64,000 bases of DNA from Scleromitrula shiraiana. Lineage: Eukaryota > Ascomycota > Leotiomycetes > Helotiales > Sclerotiniaceae. Each line of letters opens with the position of its first letter. The first letter of the stretch is position 1. Shown piece after piece: positions 1 to 12,226 of the stretch. The position numbers and the translations under genes were made by a program. The notes beneath the pieces were generated by a model. It saw only the letters and a program-made list of their open reading frames with translations, did not search any database and had not been told where the DNA came from. The stretch is from assembly GCA_028455995.1 (NCBI GenBank), contig JABELC010000001.1:2406501-2470500 (forward strand). The letters run 5' to 3'.

Positions 1-2654
1 GGATAAACTTCAGGTGGTAAGTTGGGGAACCTGTATAGATGTATAGAAATAGCATGTCTAATGGTTCAAATTTGGCAGTTTCTAGAATCCTTCGCGAACA
101 AACACATCTCTTCCTCCGAAGACAGACTTGAAGAAACAAAACGGAGAAAATTATCTCTAAAATGTCAAAAGCTAGTGGAGTTGATGATGGTATCTGGTAT
201 CCCAACAGCTTCCGGATATGAAGAGAGAATAAGCTTTTCCGAACTCGAGGTCGTCGATGCAGGGGCTATGGATCATGGAGTTCTTTCGACAATGCCAGAA
301 GGTCATTATTTGAATGGTTGGGATGTTAATGTAGCTGGGGTTAGGACAACGAAAGTTAAGAGGAATATCAGATATCACAAACATGCTGTAAGTTTGTCAC
401 GCCAAGCTTTATTGGGATAAATACTTACACTATAACAGGAATTTGTGCTACGAGTTAAAAGGAAAGGAGAACTACCATACTTCATCGGTCGTAGATATGG
501 TGATTTTTTGAGGCTTCACAAGAGGTTGCGCACAGAACTGCCAGGCAAAGTTCTACCACCAATGCCCAAGAAGAACAAACAAAGCTCGACTGCCTCAAAT
601 CTAATTAGTGGTATCACGGGTGGTAATGGTGACGATGGGTCGTCAACTTCTTCTGTCTCAACCTTGGCGACTACAGCGACAGAAAATGGCATGAAAATCT
701 TATCGGTCAAAGACCATAGGAGAAGTGGATCTGCAGCTTCAGTCGGAAGGTCTTCTCCACGATTATCTGTAGACAGAAGGTCAATGACTCCAGTATCGGA
801 AAATGGAGTTGGTCAAGGGGTCACTTTGTTCAGGGAGAATCAACGAATATCTTTGAGAGCATTCTTGCGTGGTCTTCTTTCCAATCCACAGATTGCTGGA
901 ACTAGAGCAATGCAAGATTTCCTCTCTCGTGATCCAGTTCAACTAGCAGATGAGGATGTAGAAGATATCGAGAGAAGAAAAGCAATGGATGAGAAGAGGG
1001 TTGAAGAGCAGAAGCAATTTTACGAAATAGCAAGGAAACGCGCCGCTGAATTAGATATATACATGGAGAAGTATGTTCACCCAGCCCCTAGAAAAAGAAG
1101 CTATCTAACATTTGTAGATTCCGACGCGACATAGTGGAAAGCAATGGTCTCACTATGCTGTTTAAAGAAATCAAAGAAAAATCGACTATACAAGATCTCA
1201 GTATACAGTATCAAAAGTTTGCAGAATGGCTGCGTATTGAAGTTGCAGCGACTATATATCATTTGTTTCTTGCGGAAGATAATTCGCCAGAATTATTTGC
1301 TCAAGCGAAAAAGATTCATTCCATGATACCATACACAATCATCAAAAACGCAATTCGGATAGCTAACCCTGCAGCGGTTATGTCGAGTATATTAGATATC
1401 TTCCTAGCTCAACCTTTTGGTGCGAGATCACTCATGCAAAGAATCTTCTCTTTGACGTTGAGTGATGGCATTAGAACGTTTCAAAAGTCTATTGATGCTC
1501 TACGTGCTAAGATTGGGGATCCAGTTTTTTGCAGCAGATTACAGCAGTTTTCAGATTCGTCGGAAGAAGTTAAAAATATCATACGGGCTGAGGCAGAGTC
1601 TGATGGTGTAGATCTGATTGTCGCTATTTTGAAATCAGAGTTGTTCGAGCCTGATCTTACCGCCCCGCAGATAGGCAGAATATTCAATGCCTACGTTGCT
1701 TGGAACAACGCAGTCGAGAATGTTGATGAAGAGATGAAGCAAGGCGCACAATTATTCTCATATCTAAAGCAGCTTCTGAAGCTGTATACCAGACAAAGGG
1801 ATAAGTCTATGATGCTCAGCATGATTGAAGAGCCAGTTACCTTGCAGCTACTCCGCGATCTGTTCACCATCTTTTACGAACCTTTAGTACGAGTGTATAA
1901 GTCCGCAAACGTTTACAACAGTGTTACCGATTTTGCTATATTCATCGATGATATGATCCAAGTAAGTTCGGTCATCCAGCTTGATGTATCGTTACTAACA
2001 AGTCAATAGGTTGTAGACAAATGTCGCGAACAAGATCACTCAGCTGACCCGAATCAAACCGTTCAAGCATTCATTGATTTATGTCAAAGACACGAACATA
2101 ACTTCTACAAATTCGTCCACGAAGTTCATACTCACGACAATGGCTTATTCACTCAATTAATGGGCTGGATCGAAGGCATCTTAGAATTCCTCCGTCAAGG
2201 GCCTAAAGGCGGCAAACTCGACATGAACGCCTTGGTCACCGGCGCCGTCAGCGTTAACCAACTCAACAAAGACATCGCCGTCACCGAAATCAACCAACTC
2301 ATCACCTGGCAAGAAGCACGCAAAAAGTGGCACTCGGATAAAACGCGCCAGAAGATGGCGGCAGAAGGAGGAGGCAATGCGGAACAAATACCAGGCGCAT
2401 TAGCCTTCAAGAGCGAAGATTTTGGACTAAACGGAGCGGATTTGGAGGAAATTAATTACGAGGATGATGATAGTAGTGATGAGGAGGAGGAAGATGATGA
2501 GTTGGATCCGATTGCGGCGGAGAGGAAGAGGAGGGCGAGGAAACAGGATCATTTGAGGAGGACGGCGGGGGAACCGGTTAAACCGGATGTGGAGGAGGTA
2601 TATAGGTTAAGGGAGGGATTTTTAGCTATGTTGAGGGGTGTGTTGGCTGAGTAA
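1..2654 (+). CDS. PX-domain protein, 5' partial (YPR097W-like)
   Basis: The 5' end lies outside the window. Exons are <1-16, 79-387, 439-1070, 1118-1961 and 2010-2654, all bounded by GT-AG and continuous in frame, giving about 814 visible residues. The visible part opens with the end of an N-terminal PX-associated region, followed by a PX domain split by a Ser-rich insert: VKRKGELPYFIGRRYGDF precedes the insert and the Pro-rich LPGKVLPPMPKK loop lies within it. A long helical PX-associated domain follows, then an acidic stretch (DDDSSDEEEEDDE). PX domains bind phosphoinositides on endosomal or vacuolar membranes. The layout matches the fungal family of S. cerevisiae YPR097W, which is linked to lipid handling. 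That the intron at 1071-1117 is real is shown by frame: reading through it hits a stop, while removing it restores a conserved stretch (EKFRRDIVESNGL). Family call is firm; the precise function is not. Confidence 0.88.
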
Positions 2655-4080
2655 TTGGTTGTGGAGATGGATGGTGTGGTAGGTTTTGGGGGAGTGGAAA
2701 TGGGGATCGTAATGGGGATCTGGATGGCATGCATGGTTAATGATTGGAGTTTGGAATTGGATGGATGGTTGGATTGGATAGGATTTGGTTTTTCCCATTG
2801 TGAAAATGAGGGAGGGTGCGAGGTTCGGTGGAATTTTGATGTGGGACTTTATGACATGCATATGTACATATCTTGATAGATGGCGAGTAACGAGCGAGTA
2901 AGCGAGCGAGCGATCGAGCGATCAAGCAATCAGCGAGTTAATATCATATCATTAAAGATACATAGCGGATACCATAGACGAAATAGATGAATATTATTAT
3001 TGGATTATTGGATATTACGCATGCTATCTCTTTGAACATAAATCGGGCGTGTGTATGTGTAAATATAACTCCGAGGTATGTACTATGTATTGAATGGTTT
3101 TAAAGTACCCCATTTGTGGAGTATTCTTTTGGTGATATGGATGTGGATGAATGGGATGTGATGGAGGAATAGAATAACGGCGGGTTTTACTTACTGATCA
3201 TGATTGACGGAAAGGAATTGGATGGATGGGTGAATGGGGTGTGGTTGAGGGTGGTGAGGATTTTCCAGGGTGCATATTGTGGAATTTTATGTGGATGTGG
3301 TGGTTTCGGGATTGCGGGCCGGGTTTTGGGGAGGGAGGAGGGTTATGGGATGGGATGGCATGGGATGGGATGAGATGATAGTTTGATTATAATGTAATGA
3401 TATTGCAGGTATGTCAAAAATTCATGTTTATATCTATACAATAGTCTAGTATACAAGATCATACTATCCATCATCTATATAACATCCAACGCATCTTGAT
3501 TCCTGATATAACAAAGACATTATTATCGAATAAATACTTAAAAATTATAACATGGTAGAATAACACACTAATACAATGCAAAGATTATAGAGGTGTGTGA
3601 TACTGTCTGTCAAAGAGACAAGAAAAGTGTTACATTGAAAGTTTCGATTTAGCATGAATGAATGGCATCGGATATTAAATTCCGGGGTACATATAGCCTA
3701 TTTTTGATACTACCCGAGATTCCTGTGGCAGAGTCTGGAGGGGGGCATGTGATGGGCCGGGAAGCTGGTGTGTTTTTGGGTAATTGGGGGATTGGGAGAT
3801 TTGGGGATTTGGGGGAGTAGAGGTGGGCTGGGGAGAGAGGGAGGGTATATCAGAATTGTTTGGGTCTTGGACGTAGTTACGTTGAAAAACATGTGTGAGG
3901 GGCAAATTGGCTTCCAGGAGTAAAACCTATTGCAGACACAAGAAAAGGATATCTCAACAGATCTGCTAAAGTTTGAAGATATGTACAGCGAAGTAAAAAC
4001 GAACTAAATGAAAGTTAAAGATGTGAACTTGATACCTGAATTGTATTCATATCACCATCCTTCTCATTCTCAACGTGCGT
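2655..4080. other. Intergenic, convergent 3' ends, no gene seen
   Basis: This stretch separates the 3' ends of the PX gene and the cellobiose dehydrogenase gene. It holds a GCGA/GATC-rich run near 2885-2935, GGGATGGGAT-type repeats near 3345-3378, and G-rich then AT-rich sequence. The open frames here are short and of biased composition. I see no conserved protein or RNA gene. Confidence 0.6.
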
Positions 4081-7000
4081 TTATAGACACTATAAAAATA
4101 TGAACACATTAGTCTTTTCTCACAATACCACAGTGAAACAAAATAACCACATACCTGCCAATAATACGCATTACCAACAACACACTTATAAGGCGCCGCA
4201 CACGAACCCCCCTGATAAAAATTATAATCCAAACCCCCACACTGCGCATACTGAGGCAGCGCCTTCAAAGCAGGAAGAGCCAATATCTTCTGACTAGCAT
4301 ATTCGGCCGCTACTACGATCAGGGAACTGGGATTTGTGGATGGCATGCCGGGAAATATGGAAGCGTCGACTACGAAAATATTATCTGTGCCGTATACTTT
4401 GGTGTTGAGATCGACGACGGATGTTCCACCTACGAGGCCGGAATCTGTTCCTAGTTTTGCGGTGCCGAGCCAGCTGTTTTTGGTGGTTAGTTATTTGTGT
4501 TTGAATAGGTGATAGAGGAGAAATTTACTGGTTTGCACGACGAGCGCCGATGTTGGCGTAGGTTAGAGGAACCTGTGGAGAAGTGATTAGTCAATGTGAT
4601 GAAAGGGGAAATTTAGGTTACAGTACACTTGCTACATATGCAGCGCCGCTTTGACCGGGAGGTGGGTAGATGAACGTGAGATTCTTAACGGTGGAGAGAG
4701 CGGATACTAGGTGATCAATTGCTGTGGCTACGGCTGCTAGATCGTATGTATTTCCCCAGGGCATTGTTGATACGGAAATACTAAGACCTTTATCAATCTG
4801 TGAATTGGAAGTGTGAGCAGAGATTTACGAAAAATGTTAAAAGGTGAGTAAATGCCAAACATGCAAAGTTACTGCAGAAGTTCTATGAGTGATATAATTA
4901 ATTTAACATACCGTTGTTCTACCTCGTGGCCCAACCATTCCCCGTCCCAGATAAGAGCTCAAAGTCATCGCGGTTGGAGTATTTCCCTCCACTCTAGCAG
5001 TCCATTGAATTTGTCTTTGTATTCCATCCGCTGGTGTGATTACTTCCCAGAACATAGGTCCAATGTCTGGAGCCGCCTGGGCAAGAGGTCCACTTCTCTT
5101 GGCTACATAAATAAATTAGACGTGAGATAAGGCTTGGAAGTGTAGGATGCATACTCAAATAGCTTGTTGCATCAGCTGCGATTGGTGTATCCCAGGCTGC
5201 TACCCAATCATAATACGATATGTTAGGATGTGAGATCTGGCAATCAGTCTGTTCTCCGTCAGTTGAGAGGTCCTTATGTCATGGGTTATTCATACGTTAA
5301 GATGATCGAGGAGATTGTTTCCCACGGGGAGATACTGCCAATAACTCGAATTGATCATCGTAGCCCCGTCGATAGGCGATGATTGTACAATATTCAATTG
5401 ATCTAATGGGCCAATGCCACCTAAAGACTGTCAGCATAAACCACAGCACTATTCTCGGATAAGTACTTCTGAAAAGTAGTTTAGGAGTTCCAAATGCTCC
5501 CGCAGATAATATAACACGTCCAGTGACCGGAGTCAAATTGACCGTTCCACCATAACCGCCGTTGTTAGTGGGCTCGACTTGAAGCCCAGTTGCGTGTCCA
5601 CCGTCACGAACAATTCTTCTGACAGAGGTGTTGAGCCACATCTGGAAATTTGAGCGTTTTTTCGCATCCACCAAATACGTAGCCAAGGGGCCACCGCGCT
5701 CTCCGTTTATGTACATATATGGTGTATATGAGTATGTTCTATTTTTCTGGGCCGGGACGTTGTTTGCTATGACATTTGTCCATCCTGCGTTCTTCAGCCC
5801 AGCTGAAATTACATTATATCCTGATTGTATGTATAGTTTGCCGTCCATTGAAGGATGATCAGTACCGGGGATTGTAGTGAAAACCCTCGTAGTGGCAGCT
5901 GCTACATCCGCCGATTGCCAGCCTGTTGGGAAATTATAATCCCAATCTGCGGGATTTGGCTTTTGGGTATTAGCACTTTAATTTTTCGTATCCTGTAGCT
6001 GACTCACCTTCCACCAAAGTCCAGCGTTCACTGCGGTGCCTCCTCCTAAAACACACCCAGCCATTTGATCGATATCAGAGCAAGCAACACCTACAGTTCC
6101 TCCATGCCAGATTCTGTTACATTCTCCCGGCACATCAAACCAAGTAAGATTAGTTTTGTCAAGCCAGCCACTTTCTGGTCGAATTGCTAAGAAACTGTTA
6201 GCTAATTGAAGGCAAAAAGCAATCTTGGACACTGACTTCCTCCCCATCTAGCAGAAGATGCAACTCCCTTTTCTATCAACAAAACAGATTTTCCACTTTG
6301 CGCAAGCTTATCTGCTAATGGAACCCCACCAGCCTATGACTTTAATGTTAGTTTATAAACACATTTCATAAAAAAAGAAGGGGTGAGATGAAGAAATATA
6401 CACACTCCGCCACCAACAACAATGTAATCATAAGAAGTAGCGGTTGGAACTGGGATCGATGAATAAGTTGAGGTTGAAGAGGCCGTCCCGGTCACAGCCG
6501 TGGTAGTAGCTGTCATCGTGGCCCATTTCGAATACGAAGCCTGAGTTGCAGAAGCTACCTTAACTTGGAATTCACCCATGCCATTGTTATGTTCTATGGC
6601 AGTCAGTACTCTTCACCCTTTCAAAGGAGATGCCAGCAAAGCGTCATTTAGGAAACCTCGGAAGGAAGAAACACTAGAATAAAACCAATTGACAATATGG
6701 GGAATAAACAAGCTTGCAGTATCCAATCTTAAATTAGATAAAGGGGTAGGGCAAAAGAAACATCAAAGAGTCTTACGATAGATGACAGCATTCGCTGGAT
6801 CGCCAGCATGATCAGGAGCCCCAATATTTTGTGCCCATCCGTATTCGAAAGCGCCGCTAAGCTGAATTAGTCTGACTTATGTTCTCTTTTACTATCAATT
6901 GGGTATTGCCTTGCCTAGGATCTGATGTTGAGACATTGTATTGCGTCTGTGATGGATCATCAAATATAAAACAGTTTGTGCATTTGTAGACAAGTGTCCA

Positions 7001-7638
7001 ATGAGTCGAATTTATGTTTGTGTAAAGCTGGGTGATTTTCGCAGATCCGTAGTATAGGACGGGCGTAGCATAAGAACTATGGCTCTGTTAGTCATATGCA
7101 AGTACGATGTTTCCATGTAGAAGGGAAGAGGACAAGAACGTACCCGTAACGGAACGAAGTCATTATCTGGCCATTGTAAGGCCAAGCGATAAGAAGAAGG
7201 TGACCAGGCATCGCAGCGCTGTAAGTTTGGCCATGAACAACTCCACTCCATCCTGTGCCGTTGGGTAGGGATCCAATCTACAATCACTTAGCCGTATTTC
7301 GTTAAAAGAGAGTTACAGAGCTTACGATTAGCCCGATATAATCATATGAATCGACCGTTGTGGCACTTGGCGGCAATGCTATTCCAAAGGTGTACCCTCC
7401 TTGTGAGACCAATGACAGTTCTCCATCCCCTACAATTGTACCATTTACCTCTACGCTTGTGTAGAATGTGATGTTTGTGTTTGGTTCTGTATAGTAGCCA
7501 TGGACGGCAAAATCTTGGGCAGACACTTCACAAATAGCTAAAAGTCGTTAGACCAAACAGCGTTTGAGTAGCTCTTCATGATGACTGACCATAGAGGAGG
7601 ATGGCAATAATGCCACAGATTAAGGATACGATTTTCAT
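4081..7638 (-). CDS. Cellobiose dehydrogenase (AA8 heme + AA3_1 flavin + CBM1)
   Basis: Sixteen exons on the minus strand: 7638-7590, 7537-7326, 7277-7144, 7082-6915, 6856-6777, 6593-6406, 6333-6237, 6186-6008, 5959-5467, 5420-5296, 5248-5155, 5102-4912, 4797-4627, 4572-4529, 4473-4155, 4089-4081; 850 residues. An N-terminal signal peptide (MKIVSLICGIIAILLY, cut near VSAQD) is followed by the b-type cytochrome domain, with likely heme ligands Met110 (AAMPGHL) and His216 (YQHNNG). A Ser/Thr linker leads to the GMC flavin domain, with the FAD motif VVGGGAGG near 273-280 and catalytic His742 (ANHWLGTA). The protein ends in a fungal CBM1 (QYAQCGG to YYWQCL). The secreted enzyme oxidises cellobiose and passes electrons to lytic polysaccharide monooxygenases. 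A CBM1 places it with ascomycete class IIA enzymes. One intron (6914-6857) appears to be GC-AG, and the last exon encodes only Cys-Leu-stop. Confidence 0.95.
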
Positions 7639-9062
7639 GTTGGTCAATTTTGCCAAGGTTCCTTTGAAAGGAGTACAATTCGACTACAAAAAAACAGAGA
7701 GTATCTGAGGGAGGGAATAATATAGTCAGGGAAGGCATCAACCTCATATAATATCAACATATGCTACCAGATAGCAGAGAAAGAACATTGCCAATCAGAA
7801 TTTGGTATGAGAAATGAAGAATGAACCGGACTCCTCCATTTGAACCCTAACAATATACAATCAAGACGGATAGCAGGGAACACAGCAAGCAATGGCCAAT
7901 CACTCTTACGCTTTATAGGACAGCCTATCATTACATGGCATTTTGAGAACTTCTCCGTGATGTATAGGGTTTTGCGGGTTGTCTCCCGGAAAGCATGATA
8001 TGAGAAGGATCGGATTTCATTAAAACTCAATATATATTTTGATTTTAGTCGGTAACATACATACTCTATGCCGGTAAAGAACCCTGGTTGTCAGATACTT
8101 AAGATGGCACGAGGCACTTTATCGGGGAAACTATAGGGAAGAAGGGGTTTTTATGTCACCATTCTGTGATATAAGATAGGCATTATAGCTAATTGCCATT
8201 ACCGCCAGTAGGAAGAGCAGAACATGCCAAGAAATTCACAATTATCCGTTGCTGCACTGCATGCAACCGGTAGCTCGATGAAAGCACTTATAAAGAGTTC
8301 TGTGTAACCCGAGCTAGTTAAAATGATATGGTTTTGAGTATATATCGGGCAATAGCAGCCACTTGAAACTGATAATTTTGGGCAGGACTTGAAAAGTATG
8401 AAATTTGGTCATTTGAGTATAAGTCTGAAAACTTTGAATGTTCGACTACATCTCTTCTGAGGATAAAGATCATATTCGGAGGACTTCTTTCCGTTTACCT
8501 GTTCTGCTGTCGCGCCAAGATGACGATGAAGAAGAAGATTATATCCGGCAAAAAGTTATCCCAATAGGTGTTCTTTTCCTCACTCTCCCTCCCCTGGCTT
8601 TAATAGAACAAGAGCTTTCAATATTTGGGATACACAGTAAACGAAAGCCATTCACGCCGGCGCTGTAGATGTTATATCGAAAACATATCGAGAAGGACAA
8701 AATGTACAAAAGTAAATCTTCAACCAATGGGATATTGAGAATCACATGATGTTCCAGTCCCGCGTATGCCCGCACTATCGGATGGCGTTCCTCGGTAGAA
8801 AAATGCGGAATGTGTGTAAGCGTCCATTATCATTGATATGATTGGTGAAAATATCCATCATCAATTAATTGGGCTTGTTTAATCCCGCCCGCCTACGGCA
8901 ATATTGGAAACTCAAGTCGACAGAGATTTGGAAGGACTCTGTACTTTATACTATAGAAGTTGCCTCCCATATCTTAAGGCTCCATTAATATTTATTGCTG
9001 AACGCACTCTCCTCCCCTCTCCCCTCTCCTCTTCTGATCCCTCTTTATAACATCCAGCAAAT
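7639..9062. promoter_or_regulatory. Divergent intergenic region, CDH and SDH1 promoters
   Basis: This 1.4 kb region lies between the 5' ends of cellobiose dehydrogenase and the succinate dehydrogenase flavoprotein gene. A pyrimidine-rich tract (CTCCTCCCCTCTCCCCTCTCC-like) at about 9007-9046 sits just upstream of the SDH1 start, as is common in strongly expressed fungal genes. Short open frames (for example 8438-8668) show no family resemblance and are not called. Confidence 0.5.
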
Positions 9063-11281
9063 ATGTCTTCATTCGCAATGCGTAGATTTACAGCTGGTTC
9101 TTCAGTGCGTTCAACCTTGGAATCTATGGAAGGCTACCATATGCATGCTAATACTCTCTGTCAATTTAGTTCTCGAAGGCATTGAAGAGTCAAACTAGAA
9201 CCTTTTCTTCAACAAGACCTGCAGGTATGCCTGCAACAGCTTCAACCTCCAGGACCCTTCGATGTTAACGGTAATCTAGCTCGAATTATCACACACGCGC
9301 CACTCCGAGCAAAGGAAGCCTCGCCCTTTCTAAGTAACAAATACCCAGTTGTTGTATGTATACTAAATCTACACGGGAAAAGAGCATAATTGATGCGTTA
9401 TGTAGGACCACGAATATGATGCAATTGTCGTTGGTGCCGGAGGAGCAGGTTTACGAGCAGCTTTCGGTCTCGCTGAGGCTGGATTCAACACAGCATGTAT
9501 ATCAAAACTATTTCCCACTCGAAGTCATACTGTAGCTGCTCAAGGAGGAATCAACGCCGCACTGGGCAACATGCACGAAGACGACTGGAGATGGCATATG
9601 TACGATACTGTTAAGGGTTCAGATTGGTTAGGAGATCAAGATGCTATTCATTATATGACAAGAGAGGCACCAGCATCTGTTATTGAGTTAGAAAATTACG
9701 GTTGCCCATTTTCAAGAACGGAAGATGGTAAGATGTAAGGCCTTTCTTAACCTTTGGTCATGGTATCATGCTAATACAACTCAGCTACCAACGTGCATTT
9801 GGAGGCCAATCACAGAAATACGGAAAGGGTGGTCAAGCATACAGATGTTGTGCTGCTGCTGATAGAACTGGACATGCTCTTCTCCACACTCTTTATGGTC
9901 AATCTCTACGACACAACACGAACTATTTTATCGAATACTTCGCCCTCGACTTGATTATGGAAGATGGCGAATGTAAGGGTGTAATTGCATACAACCAAGA
10001 AGATGGTACTCTTCATCGATTCCGCGCTCACAACACTGTTTTGGCCACCGGTGGTTACGGACGTGCTTACTTCAGTTGTACATCCGCGCATACCTGTACT
10101 GGTGACGGAATGGCTATGGTTGCTCGTGCTGGTCTTCCTAACCAAGATCTGGAGTTCGTTCAATTCCATCCTACCGGTATCTATGGCGCGGGTTGTTTGA
10201 TTACCGAGGGCGCTCGTGGTGAGGGTGGGTATCTTCTCAACTCCGAGGGAGAGAGATTTATGGAACGTTACGCACCATCCGCCAAGGACTTGGCTTCCCG
10301 TGATGTTGTTTCTCGATCGATGACAATGGAAATTAGAGAGGGACGTGGTGTAGGTCCAGACAAGGATCACATCTATCTTCAACTTAGTCATTTGCCAGCT
10401 GATATTCTCCATGAACGTCTTCCAGGTATCTCAGAAACCGCCTCTATTTTCTCTGGTGTCGATGTACGAAAGCAACCTATCCCAGTTTTGCCAACAGTCC
10501 ATTACAACATGGGTGGAATCCCAACTAAATACACTGGTGAGGTTCTCACTGTTGATAGCGAGGGTAAAGACAAGGTTGTACCAGGTCTCTTCGCGTGTGG
10601 TGAAGCTGCTTGCGTGTCGGTTCACGGTGCCAATCGTCTCGGAGCCAACTCTCTTCTTGATTTGATTGTCTTCGGTCGTGCTGTATCCCATACTGTCCGT
10701 GACAACTTCGAGCCAGGTATGCCACACAAGGAAATCAGCGCCGATGCTGGTGCCGAGTCGATCAAGGTCCTTGATGATATCAGAACTGCCGATGGCACCA
10801 AGAGCACTCACGAAATCCGTCTAGCAATGCAAAAGACTATGCAGACAGATGTGTCTGTGTTCAGAACACAGGAGAGTTTGGATGAGGGTGTCACCAAGAT
10901 TAATGCTGTTGACCAAACATTCAAGGATGTCAAGACTCAAGACAGAAGTATGATCTGGAACTCGGACTTGGTTGAGACTTTGGAATTGAGGAATTTGTTG
11001 ACTTGCGCGTAAGTACCACTGTTTTTTATCCCAAAGAGCATTTTAACTGACATAAACTCAGCGTCCAAACTGCTGAAGCAGCAGCCGCAAGAAAGGAATC
11101 TAGAGGAGCACACGCCCGTGAGGATTACCCAGAGAGAGACGACAAGGAATGGATGAAGCATTCCTTAACATTCCAAAAGAAGCCACAAGGAAAGGTTGAT
11201 TTGAGCTACAGAGCAGTAGTAGGCACAACTTTGGATGAGAAGGAGTGTGCCGCTGTACCACCTTTCAAGCGTGTGTACTAG
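9063..11281 (+). CDS. SDH1: Succinate dehydrogenase flavoprotein subunit, mitochondrial
   Basis: Exons 9063-9104, 9170-9224, 9280-9353, 9406-9734, 9785-11008 and 11062-11281 give 647 residues. The ATG opens an Arg/Ser-rich mitochondrial presequence (MSSFAMRRFTAGSS). The FAD-binding motif VVGAGGAGLRAAFGLAEAG, the FAD-attachment segment TRSHTVAAQGGINAALG with its covalently flavinylated His, and the succinate-site motif HPTGIYGAGCL are all present, as is the Arg-containing HGANRLGANSLLDL motif. The protein is the catalytic subunit of complex II, oxidising succinate to fumarate and passing electrons to the iron-sulphur subunit at the inner membrane. The first three exons are very small (42, 55 and 74 nt) and cover the presequence, so naive ORF calling would miss the true start. 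Length and motifs agree fully with the family. Confidence 0.97.
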
Positions 11282-12226
11282 ATATGGATGGCTATAGGAT
11301 GGAAGATGGAGGAATTGAAAGATCATATTAAGATGAATGGAATGGCAGCAATGCAAAATGCAGCCGGATATTATTCCGGCAACGGAATAGGACTGGGTGA
11401 GACGGACTCGTAGTCTGTTCTCGAGGATATAAGATATGATGAGATGTAGCATAGCGGGAAAGGGACTTGCGTGGGTGGGGAGTAGTTATGTCGTATTGTG
11501 TTGTTTTTGGCGTGTCCCTTGTGCCCGTACATAAAGCTATCAAAATTCTATGAAAAACATCGTTAAAAACACACGTTTCTAGTAGCCAAAGGAGATATCC
11601 ATGTTATCTTTTTGGTGAATACATACTCCTTCCTGTATATGAGCTGACCTACACTCCAGCTTCGAATATCCAATTCTGTATTTATATAATGAGTTGTTCA
11701 ATGTAAATATATTTCTATAAAGCATCATAACTAATATATCTCAAATGATAGATTATCGAATATTCCCATCTATACTAGATAATCTTATACTTCAACATAT
11801 TAGATAATCTACAATAAATCCACCCATCTACCACTCCTAAAGCCTATTCGGCAACTCATGCAAATTCGCAAGATCTATCTACCCCCCCCCCCCCCCCGTC
11901 TATTGTAGAGTGTAATCTAAAAAATCACTAGATTAGATCAAAGAGAACCTCATGTAACATGATTGATTGATTGATTGATTCATTGCACTGTAACAAGTTC
12001 GGCACTGCTCTATCTTTGTATATAAGGAGATGAAATGGTTGCTCATTTGATGAATTGATGTTGTGGCGTTTGTAGCATACTATAAGTACCATTTCACTAA
12101 GTAGTAGACATCAATTCTCCCTTTCATTCCCTTCCCCTTTCTTATCCCTATTCCAAATCCGGAACCATATTAGTCCAACTCAATACAATCCAATCAGCCA
12201 ATCCACATGGACTAAAATCAGCACGA
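11282..12226. other. Intergenic between convergent SDH1 and PEX5
   Basis: This stretch lies between two 3' ends. It contains a C homopolymer of about 16 bases (11882-11897) and a (GATT)n run at about 11961-11980 within AT-rich sequence. I see no gene. Confidence 0.6.
11882..11897. repeat. Poly-C tract
   Basis: An uninterrupted run of about 16 C lies in the SDH1-PEX5 intergenic region. Such tracts are prone to length variation and sequencing error. Confidence 0.9.

Noticed and set aside
9906..10412. 168-codon minus-strand frame inside SDH1
   Set aside because: It is a shadow of the highly conserved SDH1 exon and has no family features.
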